From Peptococcaceae bacterium 1198_IL3148 (GTDB lineage Bacteria; Bacillota; Desulfotomaculia; Desulfotomaculales; Desulfohalotomaculaceae): 64,000 bases of DNA. The stretch lies in the NCBI GenBank assembly GCA_036763105.1, contig JBAIYS010000002.1, positions 248,001 through 312,000 of the forward strand, written 5' to 3'. Shown here one piece after another: positions 33,288 through 42,581 of this stretch. Numbering within the stretch: position 1 is the first letter of the stretch; the number at the start of each line of letters is the position of its first letter. A program made the position numbers and the translations under genes. Under the pieces are notes generated by a model, which was not told the DNA's origin, ran no database searches, and worked only from the letters and a program-made list of their open reading frames with translations.

Positions 33288-34352
33288 ATGTTGATCAAAG
33301 AAAAGGGAGAGCAAGTTTGTCCTAAATGTGGTGGTAGAGGATTAATCCTTAAAGATAGATTGGTTCCATGTCAGGGAAAGGTAATTAAAGAGATCAATGG
33401 AGTTAATCAATTTGTAGACCAAGTAATTAAGCGCCGAGAGGTATTTGCGGTGCAATGTGACTGTATAAAACGTCGCAAATTTAAAAACGCTAATTTGCCT
33501 GAACGCTTAAAAAACATTAGCTTTAATGATTTTGATTGTAACCGCTATTCTAACGAAATATATACAGTGGACGGCAGAGGTCAAACCTATAGAGAAAAGG
33601 CGGTGGTGGCCTTATCCCAGGCTAGACTATTTGCCCGGGAATTTTTGCAGGGTAAAAGAGACAAAGGACTGCTGTTTACAGGCGATGTTGGCAGTGGCAA
33701 AACACTATTGGCAGCGGCCATAGCCAATGAAGTTATTGCTAATACTGATAATAAGACAGTTTCCTTTGTGTCGGTTCCCAGATGGCTTGATGAAATGAAG
33801 TACACCTTTAATACACCCAAAGGCAAAACCGCCGAGGTAACTGAAAAGGATTTGATGAACAATGCCATCGATGTTGATTTGCTAATTCTAGACGACTTAG
33901 GAGCCCACAAATATAGCGAATATACCGAGGACAGGCTGTACAATGTACTCAATGAACGGTTGAATAATTATAAAACCACAATCATTACCACTAATTTAAC
34001 TGAAGAAGGCTTGTTAAGGGAAAAGATTGGCGAAAGAAGTTTTTCCCGTTTTTTTGAGTTGTGTGATACCATTGTGCTTACCCATGAAGGCGGTGCCAAA
34101 GGAGACATCAGAATTAAGCAAAAGAGGGTGCTGACCGAGGTGGCCTCATTAGAACCACAACCGCCACAAACGAAATTAAAGTCAGAGCCTAAACCGAGGC
34201 CGCAATTGCATCAACAAAAGCAATCGCCGCCACAGCAACCGGTACCATCGCTGTTTCACCGACCTACACCTAATCATAATTACGATGTTAAGCAGGCTAT
34301 GCAAAAAAACCCGTTATCTAAAAGGAACAGAATAAAGCCAGAGAATAATTAG
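33288..34352 (+). CDS. DnaC/DnaI-like ATPase with N-terminal zinc finger (helicase loader)
   Basis: A 354-residue protein. The N-terminus has CPKCGGRG at about residues 11-18, a downstream C-x-C pair, and a linker. The AAA+ core has the Walker A GDVGSGKT at 132-139, Walker B LLILDDLGAH and sensor IITTNLTEEGLLREKIG with Arg. The C-terminal 80 residues are rich in Pro/Gln (PQPPQTKLKSEPKPRPQLHQ) and probably disordered. It is a DnaC/DnaI relative that loads replicative helicase. ATG at 33288 has AAAGGA eight bases upstream; GTG at 33282 lies on that site. A DnaD-type protein is encoded 4 kb downstream. Confidence 0.88.
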   Translation: MLIKEKGEQVCPKCGGRGLILKDRLVPCQGKVIKEINGVNQFVDQVIKRREVFAVQCDCIKRRKFKNANLPERLKNISFNDFDCNRYSNEIYTVDGRGQTYREKAVVALSQARLFAREFLQGKRDKGLLFTGDVGSGKTLLAAAIANEVIANTDNKTVSFVSVPRWLDEMKYTFNTPKGKTAEVTEKDLMNNAIDVDLLILDDLGAHKYSEYTEDRLYNVLNERLNNYKTTIITTNLTEEGLLREKIGERSFSRFFELCDTIVLTHEGGAKGDIRIKQKRVLTEVASLEPQPPQTKLKSEPKPRPQLHQQKQSPPQQPVPSLFHRPTPNHNYDVKQAMQKNPLSKRNRIKPENN

Positions 34353-34515
34353 CAAGAATTTGCTGAACATTAAATAGAAAATTAGTATTATCGGATTAGA
34401 ATAATTATTTTATTAACATACTAAAGTTAATTGATGGTGGTAGGGTATATGGTTTTTTTGTTGAATTTACAATGTATACCATCGGAGTATATATTAATTG
34501 TTGAGGAGGGCCATG

Positions 34516-35862
34516 GTGGACTACGAAAAACAAATAGCAGTTATCGAGCATTACTTACGTAAGGGCGAAAAGGACAGTGGCCGATTACTGATTGGCGTGG
34601 AAATGGAGCATTTGATACTACATAAAGAAACATTAACGGCGGTTTCTTATTACGAAGAAAATGGGGTTGAGGCCATTTTACAGTCCCTATTAAATAAGGG
34701 CTGGCAAGGTCTTTATGAAGATGGTTATTTGCTCGGTTTAGAAAGGGCTGGAAGCAATATTACGTTGGAGCCAGGTGGGCAACTAGAAATCAGTATCAAG
34801 CCGTTAAGCTCCATAGATGAAATAGAAACAGAGTATTTGGATTTTTTACAGCAGATTATCCCAATACTTGAGGCCAATAAACAATTAATAATGGCAATTG
34901 GTTATCAACCGGTATCCAAGATTGCCGACATTCCTTTTATTCCCAAAAAACGATATACATATATGTCGGATTATTTGCAACATCAAGGCAAATATGCGTT
35001 GAACATGATGAAGGGCACAGCAGCAATGCATGTAAATGTAGATTACCGTTCCGAACTTGATTACATAAAAAAATCCCATGTTGCCAACTGTTTAGGCCCG
35101 ACAATGGCTGTGATCTTTGATAACTCCCCGGTTTTTGAAGGGGACGTCACAGATATACAGGCTGTTAGAACCATTGTATGGCAGAACTGCGATAATGACC
35201 GTTGTGGTATTGTGCCAGCCTCTTTGAGCGACGATTTTGGTTATCGTAAATATGCTCAATATATTTTGGATACACCACCAATTTTGGTGAAAAGGGATAC
35301 AATAATGTACACCAAGTCTATCAAAAACAAAGAGTTGTTTAATCCGGACAATTATACCCAAGAAGAACTGGAATATATGTTGACCATGGTTTTTCCAGAC
35401 ATAAGGACCAAAGGCCATCTAGAAATCAGGGTGTCAGATTCTGTGCCATATCCCTATAATATTGCAGGCATAGCCCTGTGGAAAGGGCTTTTATATAACG
35501 ATAAAAATTTAGATGAACTCTACCATTATTTTGCTGAAGTTAATGAAGAGGATATCCAGCGGGCAAAAAACCAAGTGGTGCAACAGGGGTATCAAGCTAA
35601 CTTTAAAGATCAAAAAATTTATGAGTTAGCGCAGTATATCATTAACTTGGCTAAAACCGGTTTAACTGAGCATGAGCAAGCATACTTACAGCCATTAGTT
35701 GCTTTGGTTCAACAAAGGGAGAGTTTGGCCAGTATTTCTAAAGCCAAGCTAAAGGAAGGGGATATACAGGCCCTGGAGCGGTGCGTATTGAATAATTTGT
35801 TGGCAGGTGAATTTAATGGGTTTCAACACGCTATTAAAGGAATATGTTGCGCTGGTAACTAA
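34516..35862 (+). CDS. Glutamate-cysteine ligase, GCS2 family
   Basis: The 448-residue protein belongs to the GCS2 (plant/alphaproteobacterial-type) gamma-glutamylcysteine ligases: GVEMEHLILH near the N-terminus, LERAGSNITLEPGGQLEIS carrying conserved acidic and glycine residues near 80, MKGTAAMHVNVDYRSE near 165, and IRTKGHLEIRVSDSVPYP near 300. It catalyses ATP-dependent ligation of Glu and Cys in known members. GTG at 34516 is favoured because GAGGAGGG lies five bases upstream; ATG at 34513 and a longer frame from 34498 are alternatives. It overlaps the ATP-grasp gene by 47 bases. Confidence 0.85.
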   Translation: MDYEKQIAVIEHYLRKGEKDSGRLLIGVEMEHLILHKETLTAVSYYEENGVEAILQSLLNKGWQGLYEDGYLLGLERAGSNITLEPGGQLEISIKPLSSIDEIETEYLDFLQQIIPILEANKQLIMAIGYQPVSKIADIPFIPKKRYTYMSDYLQHQGKYALNMMKGTAAMHVNVDYRSELDYIKKSHVANCLGPTMAVIFDNSPVFEGDVTDIQAVRTIVWQNCDNDRCGIVPASLSDDFGYRKYAQYILDTPPILVKRDTIMYTKSIKNKELFNPDNYTQEELEYMLTMVFPDIRTKGHLEIRVSDSVPYPYNIAGIALWKGLLYNDKNLDELYHYFAEVNEEDIQRAKNQVVQQGYQANFKDQKIYELAQYIINLAKTGLTEHEQAYLQPLVALVQQRESLASISKAKLKEGDIQALERCVLNNLLAGEFNGFQHAIKGICCAGN

Positions 35863-37141
35863 TCACCCCGACCGTTACTATCAAGATTACCTGGCAACGA
35901 TAAATGCAGTGGAAAATTCCAGCGCTAAATTTAATAATCAAACGGTGCCTTTTCTATACAATCCTTTATTCTTCAGCACCGAGGATATTAAAAGCTTCCA
36001 AGGGTTGACAAATACTTTGATGGGAATTTTGCAAAAGGTAATAGAAAAATTCATTTCATCGCCTTCATTTAGAATTAAATTTGGTTTTGATCAATTGTTG
36101 GAAGAATTAATCTTGGTGGACCCTGGCTATGAGGTTAATATACCAATGTCTAGATTTGATATATTTTACTACCGTCCCGGCGTTTTTAAGTTTTGCGAAC
36201 TCAATGCAGATGGTTCTTCGGGAATGCATAAGACCAATGAACTGGAGAGAATTTTTTTAAATACCGCCGTTGTCAACCAATTAAAAACTAAGTACCAACT
36301 GAGTTATTATGAGTTGATAGATACTTGGGTAAATGAAAGCCTAAAGAATTACCAGCAGTTTAATGGGCACCTAGATAGGCCCAATGTGGTTATAATGGAT
36401 TGGCAGCAGGCTGGCAACCTTAAAGAATTTGAAGCATTTAAACAGGCCTATGAAAACAAAGGTTGCCGTGCTGCCATAGCGGACCCTAGACACTTACGAT
36501 ATGATGGCCAAAAACTATACTATCGGGATATGCGGGTGGATTTAATTTATCGGCGTCTAGTAACCAGTGAATTAATAAGCAATCATCAACAGTTGACAGA
36601 TTTTATTCAAGCTTATCGCGCTGGCGCAGTTTGTGTTATCGGGCCATTGCGATCAGAAATTATCCATAACAAAATTATATTTAAAATATTGCACCACGAC
36701 ACTGAGGATTTATTATCTGCCGCTGAGAGGGAGTTTATTAATAAGCATGTACCCTATACCGCTGAATTTAGTGGCGAAGAAAGTTTGTTTTTAAAGATTC
36801 AACATAATAAAGATAACTTCGTTTTAAAACCGAAGGATCAATACGCTGCTGCCGGCGTTTATGTAGGTAAAGATTATAGCAACACCCAGTGGCAACGGTT
36901 AACGGCACAGTGTTGGGAGAATAATTATTTGGTACAGGAATATTGTCAACCCTTTGTGGGTCCGTTGATAGAATTTAAGCAGCAACAAGCGGTGGTCAAT
37001 AATTATAACCAAATGTTAGGCTTATTTGTTTATAATCAAAAATTTGCTGGCTTGTACACTCGGGTGGGAAGAAATAATGTCATTTCCCAGCAACATGGCT
37101 ACTATCTATTGCCCAACTTTGTAATTGGTCAGAACCTTTAA
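35816..37141 (+). CDS. Circularly permuted ATP-grasp ligase (glutathionylspermidine synthase-like)
   Basis: A 441-residue protein distantly related to the circularly permuted ATP-grasp / glutathionylspermidine-synthase group: RFDIFYYRPGVFKFCELNAD carries the acidic metal/ATP residues (ELNADGSSGMHKTNE), and FVLKPKDQYAAAGVYVGKDY and LVQEYCQPFVGPLIEF form the nucleotide-grasp part. Its start lies 47 bases inside the GCS2 gene, so the two are tightly coupled. A gamma-glutamylcysteine-extending ligase is the natural reading, giving glutathione or a related thiol/amine conjugate, but the acceptor cannot be predicted. ATG at 35816 has AGGTG six bases upstream. Confidence 0.7.
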   Translation: MGFNTLLKEYVALVTNHPDRYYQDYLATINAVENSSAKFNNQTVPFLYNPLFFSTEDIKSFQGLTNTLMGILQKVIEKFISSPSFRIKFGFDQLLEELILVDPGYEVNIPMSRFDIFYYRPGVFKFCELNADGSSGMHKTNELERIFLNTAVVNQLKTKYQLSYYELIDTWVNESLKNYQQFNGHLDRPNVVIMDWQQAGNLKEFEAFKQAYENKGCRAAIADPRHLRYDGQKLYYRDMRVDLIYRRLVTSELISNHQQLTDFIQAYRAGAVCVIGPLRSEIIHNKIIFKILHHDTEDLLSAAEREFINKHVPYTAEFSGEESLFLKIQHNKDNFVLKPKDQYAAAGVYVGKDYSNTQWQRLTAQCWENNYLVQEYCQPFVGPLIEFKQQQAVVNNYNQMLGLFVYNQKFAGLYTRVGRNNVISQQHGYYLLPNFVIGQNL

Positions 37142-37160
37142 ATCAAGTATCAAGAAAATA

Positions 37161-37188
37161 AGCGCGTACTCTAAGGTGCGCGCTTTTA
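37161..37188. terminator. Terminator between the ATP-grasp gene and mrp
   Basis: AGCGCG (37161-37166) pairs with CGCGCT (37179-37184), followed by TTTATATAT. It lies between convergent genes. Confidence 0.75.
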
Positions 37189-37271
37189 TATATAGCTTAA
37201 TGGCAGTAAAGCACTTGAAAAATATGTAAACATATTTACTGATAACAGGATTTGTTAACTTTTTATAGAAA

Positions 37272-38126
37272 CTAAGATGCACTGGTGGTTGATTTTTTAA
37301 CTAGTTCTGGTACATCCTTAAAGGCGTCGGTTTGGTACTCTTCAATTCTACCTTTATCGCACAGTTCAGAGAACTGAGGGTCAATGGGTAAAGTGGCGAT
37401 CATGGGCAAATTTAATTTAGCGGCAGTTTCGCCGTGGCCAGGCCCAAAAATGCGTGTTTCTTCGCCACAATGTGGACACACATAGTAACTCATATTTTCA
37501 ACCATGCCCAAGATGGGAACCGGTGGTGACATCAGTTGTGTCATCTTTACCGCTTTGCGAACCACCATCGCTGCTAAATCTTGAGGAGATGTGACTACGA
37601 TAATGCTGTTTAATGGAATTGACTGCATTACAGTCAGTGGGACATCACCTGTGCCAGGGGGCATATCTAACAGTAAGTAATCTAATTTACCCCACTCAAC
37701 ATCAGTCCAAAATTGCTTAACCGCACCAGCAATGATGGGTCCACGCCAAATAACGGGATCATCTTCATTTTCTAATAACAGATTCAAGGACATAACCTTA
37801 ATTCCTAAAAGGCTGGTTTTGGGAGGCTCAAAGCCAATGCCGGTACCGTTACCAGGTCTGTCGACTACGCCAAACATTTTTGGAATACTGGGGCCGGTGA
37901 TATCGGCATCCAAAATACCAACTTTGTAACCTTGCCTAGCTAAACTTACAGCCAGTAAAGAAGTAACAGATGACTTACCAACGCCACCTTTGCCACTCAT
38001 TATCGCTATAATGTTATTCACCATAGTGGAATCGTTGGCTGCAATTTTTTCTGGACCTGGACAGCTGCCATCGGCGTTACAGCTACCGTTGCTACTGGAA
38101 TTACAACTGGAGCACTTTTCGCTCAT
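37272..38126 (-). CDS. mrp: Mrp/NBP35-family P-loop ATPase (Fe-S cluster carrier)
   Basis: A 284-residue ATPase that carries or inserts Fe-S clusters. The N-terminus is Cys-rich (MSEKCSSCNSSSNGSCNADG), the deviant Walker A GKGGVGKS is at 45-52, and the conserved CxxC near 205 (YYVCPHCGEE) binds the bridging cluster. DMPPGTGDVPLT is the typical switch segment. ATG at 38126 has AAGGAGG eight bases upstream; the frame opens to 38168 but without a better site. In NBP35-type proteins four N-terminal Cys hold a second cluster, as could the N-terminal Cys set here. Confidence 0.93.
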   Translation of the reverse strand: MSEKCSSCNSSSNGSCNADGSCPGPEKIAANDSTMVNNIIAIMSGKGGVGKSSVTSLLAVSLARQGYKVGILDADITGPSIPKMFGVVDRPGNGTGIGFEPPKTSLLGIKVMSLNLLLENEDDPVIWRGPIIAGAVKQFWTDVEWGKLDYLLLDMPPGTGDVPLTVMQSIPLNSIIVVTSPQDLAAMVVRKAVKMTQLMSPPVPILGMVENMSYYVCPHCGEETRIFGPGHGETAAKLNLPMIATLPIDPQFSELCDKGRIEEYQTDAFKDVPELVKKSTTSAS

Positions 38127-38345
38127 CTTAAGTTCCTCCTTCTGTAATGGACATTGTTTCATAACCATAATATTACCGTTTTAATTTTATGTCAATATAA
38201 ATAATAGAGATTATTTACACATTTATTAATGGGATAACTTATACCTGTCCATCATAGATAAAATTCTATTCAAAGTTCTGCTATGGACATTTTACCTTCA
38301 GTGCCATAAAATATATAATGGCAAGTTCAGGGGGGCTGTAACAAC

Positions 38346-39212
38346 ATGAATAATACAAAAAAAACGGTGAAAAAATATCGGGCAGGCAATATCACAGCCG
38401 CCTTTGGTGCAGATTTAATGGTGACAGGCTCCACCAGCATACCTAATCTGCTACTAAAATATTATTTTAAAATGGGAATCAGTGACAGTGAGATGATGCT
38501 ACTGATCCAAATATTCAGATTGTGCACCCAGGAAAACATTCTTTTACCATCAACTGATGAATTAACTGGATGTATCAATGGAGATGAAAATCGGGTGCAG
38601 CAATTGTGGAATAGCTTGTTAGATAAGGAAATTATCAATATCACCCAACATTATGACTTTAGTAAAAACGTGGTCGTTGACGGTATTGACTTTGAGCCTC
38701 TGTTTGAGAAGCTATCTGAAATGTGGGCCCGTGATAAGGTCAAAGAAATTGAAGAAACCGAAGCAGTGCTAGGTCAAATGGCCAGTGATTTGCCAGTTAA
38801 CCAGCGGGAACCATCTTTGGTTGAACCTAAGGGTCACGACCAGGCATCACATTTCAGTGGACAAGTACTTAATTTATGTGCGCTTTTTGAAAGGGAATTT
38901 GCCCGACCGCTGTCACCAATGGAGGTAGAACGGATACGCCAATGGGGCGAAGAGCACGACCCTGTTTTAATTATGGAAGCGCTACGGCGGGCAGTGATGA
39001 TGGGTAAAAATAATTTTAGATATATCGATGCCATTTTAATGGAATGGCGCAAGAACAATTTACGCACCCTCGGTGAAATTGAACGTTTTGATGAAGAATT
39101 TAAACAAAAACGCATCAAAACATATGGTGGTGTCCAAAAGCAACAGCAGCTTTCAAACGCTGATAAAAACAGTCGCAACAAAAAGTCCTATGATAGTATT
39201 TTGATGGGTTAG
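38346..39212 (+). CDS. DnaD-domain replication protein
   Basis: A 288-residue protein. The N-terminal DnaD-like winged-helix (ISDSEMMLLIQIFRLCTQEN, LPSTDELTGCINGDENRV) is followed by a linker and a DnaB/DnaD C-terminal helical domain (LFEREFARPLSPMEVERI, MGKNNFRYIDAILMEWRKNN, the WxxN-type YxxxI motif). It acts in primosome remodelling and loader recruitment in Firmicutes. GGGGG lies in front of the ATG with a hedged spacing. The DnaC/DnaI-like ATPase, normally its neighbour, is 4 kb away with thiol genes and mrp in between. Confidence 0.9.
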   Translation: MNNTKKTVKKYRAGNITAAFGADLMVTGSTSIPNLLLKYYFKMGISDSEMMLLIQIFRLCTQENILLPSTDELTGCINGDENRVQQLWNSLLDKEIINITQHYDFSKNVVVDGIDFEPLFEKLSEMWARDKVKEIEETEAVLGQMASDLPVNQREPSLVEPKGHDQASHFSGQVLNLCALFEREFARPLSPMEVERIRQWGEEHDPVLIMEALRRAVMMGKNNFRYIDAILMEWRKNNLRTLGEIERFDEEFKQKRIKTYGGVQKQQQLSNADKNSRNKKSYDSILMG

Positions 39213-39315
39213 TTTCTTCCCCCTTGTATAAGGGGGTCTTTTTTTGGTTAAAATTTCATGTATAGGGTTAAGCAGATAATGCAACACTATAGCTCGAGCC
39301 GGAAAGGAGGAACAA

Positions 39316-39993
39316 ATGTATAAAAAAATCCGTATGCTCGCCACAGAATTATTGTTACTGATGGCCATTACGTTATTTGTTACCGGGGTTGCCATCGCTG
39401 GTGAGAGTTCGGATGTCACAGATGTGACGAATATGTGTTATATTGTGCAGGAGGGAGATACGCTTTATCAAATTAGCAGGGAACATCAAACAACTGTAGG
39501 TAAGTTGATGCAATATAATGGTTTGGAAAGCACAAAGATATTAATTGGACAAAAGCTATATTTGCCACCCCAAAATGGCAAAGTGATGCTTAGTTCCAGG
39601 AACAATCACAACATTACCAATGAAGATATAATGTTGCTGGCACGATTGATACATGCGGAAGCTCGGGGAGAAAGCTTCACTGGCAAGGTGGCTGTGGGGG
39701 CGGTTATCATCAATAGAATGAACAGTCCCTATTTTCCCCATAGTATTAGAGAGGTCATTCTGGAAAGAAACCAATATGTATATCAGTTCAGTCCAGTGGC
39801 AGACGGATCAATAAATTTAGAGCCCGATGACAGCTCAATACTGGCTGCACAACAGGCCCTAAAGGGTGATGATCCCACAAATGGAGCTCTGTTTTTTTAT
39901 AATCCGGAGGCCTGTTCTGATAAATGGATTAGAACATTGCCGGTAATCACCAGAATTGGCAATCATGTATTTGCTTCATCAACCAAAGTATAA
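39316..39993 (+). CDS. Spore cortex-lytic enzyme SleB-like (LysM + cell-wall hydrolase)
   Basis: 225 residues: a signal peptide (LLLLMAITLFVTGVAIA), one LysM peptidoglycan-binding repeat at about 40-85 (YIVQEGDTLYQISREHQTTV, KILIGQKLYLP) and a SleB-type catalytic domain (LARLIHAEARGESFTGKVAV with the catalytic Glu, GAVIINRMNSPYFPHSI, ALFFYNPEACS). It degrades spore cortex during germination and supports a spore-forming host. AAAGGAGG precedes the ATG by about eight bases, and a terminator follows. SleB enzymes usually occur with ypeB, which is not adjacent here. Confidence 0.92.
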   Translation: MYKKIRMLATELLLLMAITLFVTGVAIAGESSDVTDVTNMCYIVQEGDTLYQISREHQTTVGKLMQYNGLESTKILIGQKLYLPPQNGKVMLSSRNNHNITNEDIMLLARLIHAEARGESFTGKVAVGAVIINRMNSPYFPHSIREVILERNQYVYQFSPVADGSINLEPDDSSILAAQQALKGDDPTNGALFFYNPEACSDKWIRTLPVITRIGNHVFASSTKV

Positions 39994-40018
39994 TTTAGAT
40001 GTTTTTCACGGCTCTGGC

Positions 40019-40055
40019 AAGAACTCCTACCCCTTGGTTGGAGTTCTTTATTATT
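40019..40055 (+). terminator. Terminator after the sleB-like gene
   Basis: AAGAACTCC (40019-40027, extended by tACC) pairs with GGAGTTCTT (40040-40048), followed by TATTATT. Confidence 0.8.
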
Positions 40056-40098
40056 GGGTATAACTTTAATATCTTAGTTATAAGGAGTGGAGGCTTAT

Positions 40099-42021
40099 TT
40101 GCGACAGGTATGGGTAATATTATTATGCTTATTTATATTGGCAGGCTGCAGTTCTTCCCTAGGCGAATTACCTGAACCCGACGTGCCAGTAGCTTCCAGA
40201 ATATTGGATTCTTCGGGCAAGTTAATTACCCAGATCGGTGAGTTTAATCGTTACCCGGTGGATTTAGATGAAATATCAAATGATATGCAAAATGCCCTGG
40301 TTGCCATAGAAGATTATCGGTTTTATCAACATTATGGGGTTGATCCCATAGGGTTGGTCCGAGCCGCTTATAATAACCTGCGGGCGGGAAAAATTGTCGA
40401 AGGTGGTAGCACCATTACGCAACAATTGGCAAAGAATTTGTATTTAACCCATGAGCGCACCTTTACCCGCAAAGTTAAAGAACTTTATTATGCCATTCAA
40501 TTGGAACGTGCCTATACCAAAGATGAAATACTAAATCAATACCTCAATACCGTCTATTTCGGCCAAGGTACCTATGGGGTGCAAACTGCCGCCAATGCAT
40601 ATTTTAATAAGGATGCCAAAGATTTAACGTTGGCAGAAAGTGCCATGTTGGCTGGTTTTCTAAAGGGACCCAGTTATTATTCACTACCGGAAAACTATTC
40701 AGCGGCCAAAGAAAGACAGGAAATAGTACTAAATCGGATGTTTGCCTTGGAATATATAACAAAGGCAGAATTAGATGCAGCGGTTAAAGAAAATATTAGC
40801 ATTAAGGCCGCTGATAACACTGGGCGCAGAGCAGCTTATTTTGTGGCGGAATTAATCGAGCAGTTGGATCAATTGGTGCCAGGGGGAAAAGAAAGGCTAT
40901 ACACCGAAGGCTTGATCATAGAAACCACCTTGGATTTAAAAATGCAGCAGGCTGCCGAACAAGCGATGCAACAAGTATTAGCTCAGGAACCAGAAAATTT
41001 ACAGGGGGCTTTGGTGGCTATTAACCCGCAAAATGGTTATATAATGGCAATGGTGGGGGGAAGGGACTACGGTAAATCCCAGCTAAATCGTGCTGTGGAT
41101 AGCGCCCGCCAACCTGGTTCGGCCTTTAAGCCCTTTGTCTATGCCGCAGCATTGGAACAGGGTTTGACCGCAGCCACTACATTTTCTTGTGATCCCATTA
41201 AAATACCCCAGGCCAATGGTGAGGATTATGTACCCACCGATCACGGTGCCAACTATCATTACCGACCAATGACCCTTAAAGAAGCCCTGAAGATTTCCGA
41301 TAACGTAGTTTCTGTTAAGTTGAATGTGCAAGTGGGTCCAGAAAATGTTGTGGAATTGGCACAGCGATTGGGTATCAAGACCAAGCTAGAGCCAGTGGAT
41401 TCGTTGGCACTGGGCACCTCGCTGGTAACTCCGCTGGACATTGCCAGCGCCTATGGAGTATTTGCCAATGGTGGCATTTATGCCGAACCCATATATTTTA
41501 CCCGGGTTTTAGACCGAGATGGCAATGTGTTATATAGTCAAAGAAGTAAACTTGTTAAAGTGATGGATGAAAAGGATGCTTATATCGTTACCAACATGCT
41601 TGAAAGTGCATTAGAGCCGGGAGGTACCGGGGCAAATTTGCGGACAATTATCGGTCAACGACCAGCTGCCGGAAAAACCGGAACCACCGATGATCTGCAT
41701 GATGCCTGGTTTGTCGGTTATACACCCCAGGTGACAGCGGCGGTCTACGTGGGATATGATGAAGACAAAGACGATCAAAAGAAAAATGTTGGTAAATATG
41801 GTGGTGAAATTGCCGGACCAATTTGGGCTCAGTTTATAAAAGAATCATTGGCTGAGCAATCGCCAACAGATTTTGTAATACCCAAGGGAATAATATTTAA
41901 ACCAGTGTGCTTATGGGATGGTTTGCTATCGTCACCGGCCAGCACAGGGGTGATAGATGTACCCTTTGTGGCAGGAACCGAACCGATTGCAGTTTGTAGT
42001 GGCGACCATTGGTCAAGATAA
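40099..42021 (+). CDS. Class A penicillin-binding protein with a lipoprotein-type N-terminus
   Basis: 640 residues: a bifunctional peptidoglycan glycosyltransferase/transpeptidase. The glycosyltransferase has EDYRFYQHYGVDPIGLVRA, GGSTITQQLAKNLYL and LNTVYFGQGTYGV; the transpeptidase has the nucleophile SARQPGSAFKPF (SxxK), SDN and KTGTTDD. The N-terminus (VWVILLCLFILAGC) ends in a lipobox with Cys17, rather than the usual uncleaved membrane anchor. TTG at 40099 is preferred because GGAGG is five bases upstream; GTG at 40087 is an alternative. A role in sporulation or vegetative wall synthesis is possible. Confidence 0.92.
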   Translation: MRQVWVILLCLFILAGCSSSLGELPEPDVPVASRILDSSGKLITQIGEFNRYPVDLDEISNDMQNALVAIEDYRFYQHYGVDPIGLVRAAYNNLRAGKIVEGGSTITQQLAKNLYLTHERTFTRKVKELYYAIQLERAYTKDEILNQYLNTVYFGQGTYGVQTAANAYFNKDAKDLTLAESAMLAGFLKGPSYYSLPENYSAAKERQEIVLNRMFALEYITKAELDAAVKENISIKAADNTGRRAAYFVAELIEQLDQLVPGGKERLYTEGLIIETTLDLKMQQAAEQAMQQVLAQEPENLQGALVAINPQNGYIMAMVGGRDYGKSQLNRAVDSARQPGSAFKPFVYAAALEQGLTAATTFSCDPIKIPQANGEDYVPTDHGANYHYRPMTLKEALKISDNVVSVKLNVQVGPENVVELAQRLGIKTKLEPVDSLALGTSLVTPLDIASAYGVFANGGIYAEPIYFTRVLDRDGNVLYSQRSKLVKVMDEKDAYIVTNMLESALEPGGTGANLRTIIGQRPAAGKTGTTDDLHDAWFVGYTPQVTAAVYVGYDEDKDDQKKNVGKYGGEIAGPIWAQFIKESLAEQSPTDFVIPKGIIFKPVCLWDGLLSSPASTGVIDVPFVAGTEPIAVCSGDHWSR

Positions 42022-42030
42022 TGCAATAAC

Positions 42031-42056
42031 AAAAATCCACCAACGGGTGGATTTTT
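42031..42056. terminator. Bidirectional terminator after the PBP gene
   Basis: AAAAATCCACC (42031-42041) pairs with GGTGGATTTTT (42046-42056). It separates convergent genes. Confidence 0.8.
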
Positions 42057-42080
42057 ATTCTGGTAATATAAATGCAATTG

Positions 42081-42365
42081 TTACAGTGCTTGTTTTTTCC
42101 TTTGCTCTGCCATTGCTGCCTCCACCATGTTTAATGGATTATTATCGCCAATATACCTAATGCTATAATTAGGTAGGAATTGAATTGTGCTTTTATACCG
42201 CCCGTCGGAGAATTCTAAAGTACCAGTCTTTGGACACCAGCTGAGGGCAGTTAATTCGAGAAAGTTTCCTTCCCAATCTTTGCCAAAGGGGGATTCTTCA
42301 ATGTAAGCAATGGCTTGGTCGCTGGTTAAACTATTATACCAAACAGGCTCGGGGGTATTAAGCAA
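42081..42365 (-). CDS. Hypothetical protein, about 94 residues
   Basis: No family is recognised. The product begins LNTPEPVWYNSLTSDQAI, contains WEGNFLELTALSWCP and GTLEFSDGRYKSTIQFLP, and ends NPLNMVEAAMAEQRKKQAL, suggesting a small beta-rich domain with a helical, basic tail. TTG at 42365 is chosen because AGGTGA is five bases upstream; GTG at 42374 is the alternative. It is convergent with the PBP gene and divergent from selD. The gap 42375-42581 holds only a candidate selD promoter. Confidence 0.6.
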   Translation of the reverse strand: MLNTPEPVWYNSLTSDQAIAYIEESPFGKDWEGNFLELTALSWCPKTGTLEFSDGRYKSTIQFLPNYSIRYIGDNNPLNMVEAAMAEQRKKQAL

Positions 42366-42474
42366 TGATATCACCTCATCTGCTTATTGGAGTAACATTT
42401 CTAGTTTAGTCAGCTCTTGTTGAAAGTATACTAGGCTTGTGATTTTTAGTGCTTATAAGGGTATAACAACTGCT

Positions 42475-42504
42475 TTGAAAAAAGTATATTAACAGTTATA
42501 TTAT
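42475..42504 (+). promoter_or_regulatory. Possible promoter of selD-yedF
   Basis: TTGAAA (42475-42480) and TATTAT (42499-42504) are separated by 18 bases, about 75 bases before the selD start codon. Nothing else recognisable lies in the gap. Confidence 0.35.
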
Positions 42505-42581
42505 CAAATGGAATGCCAAAAATAAAGGATTATTGCTGCTGAATGCAAAATACTTTTTAAATACAGCAAGGAGGGAGAGAT

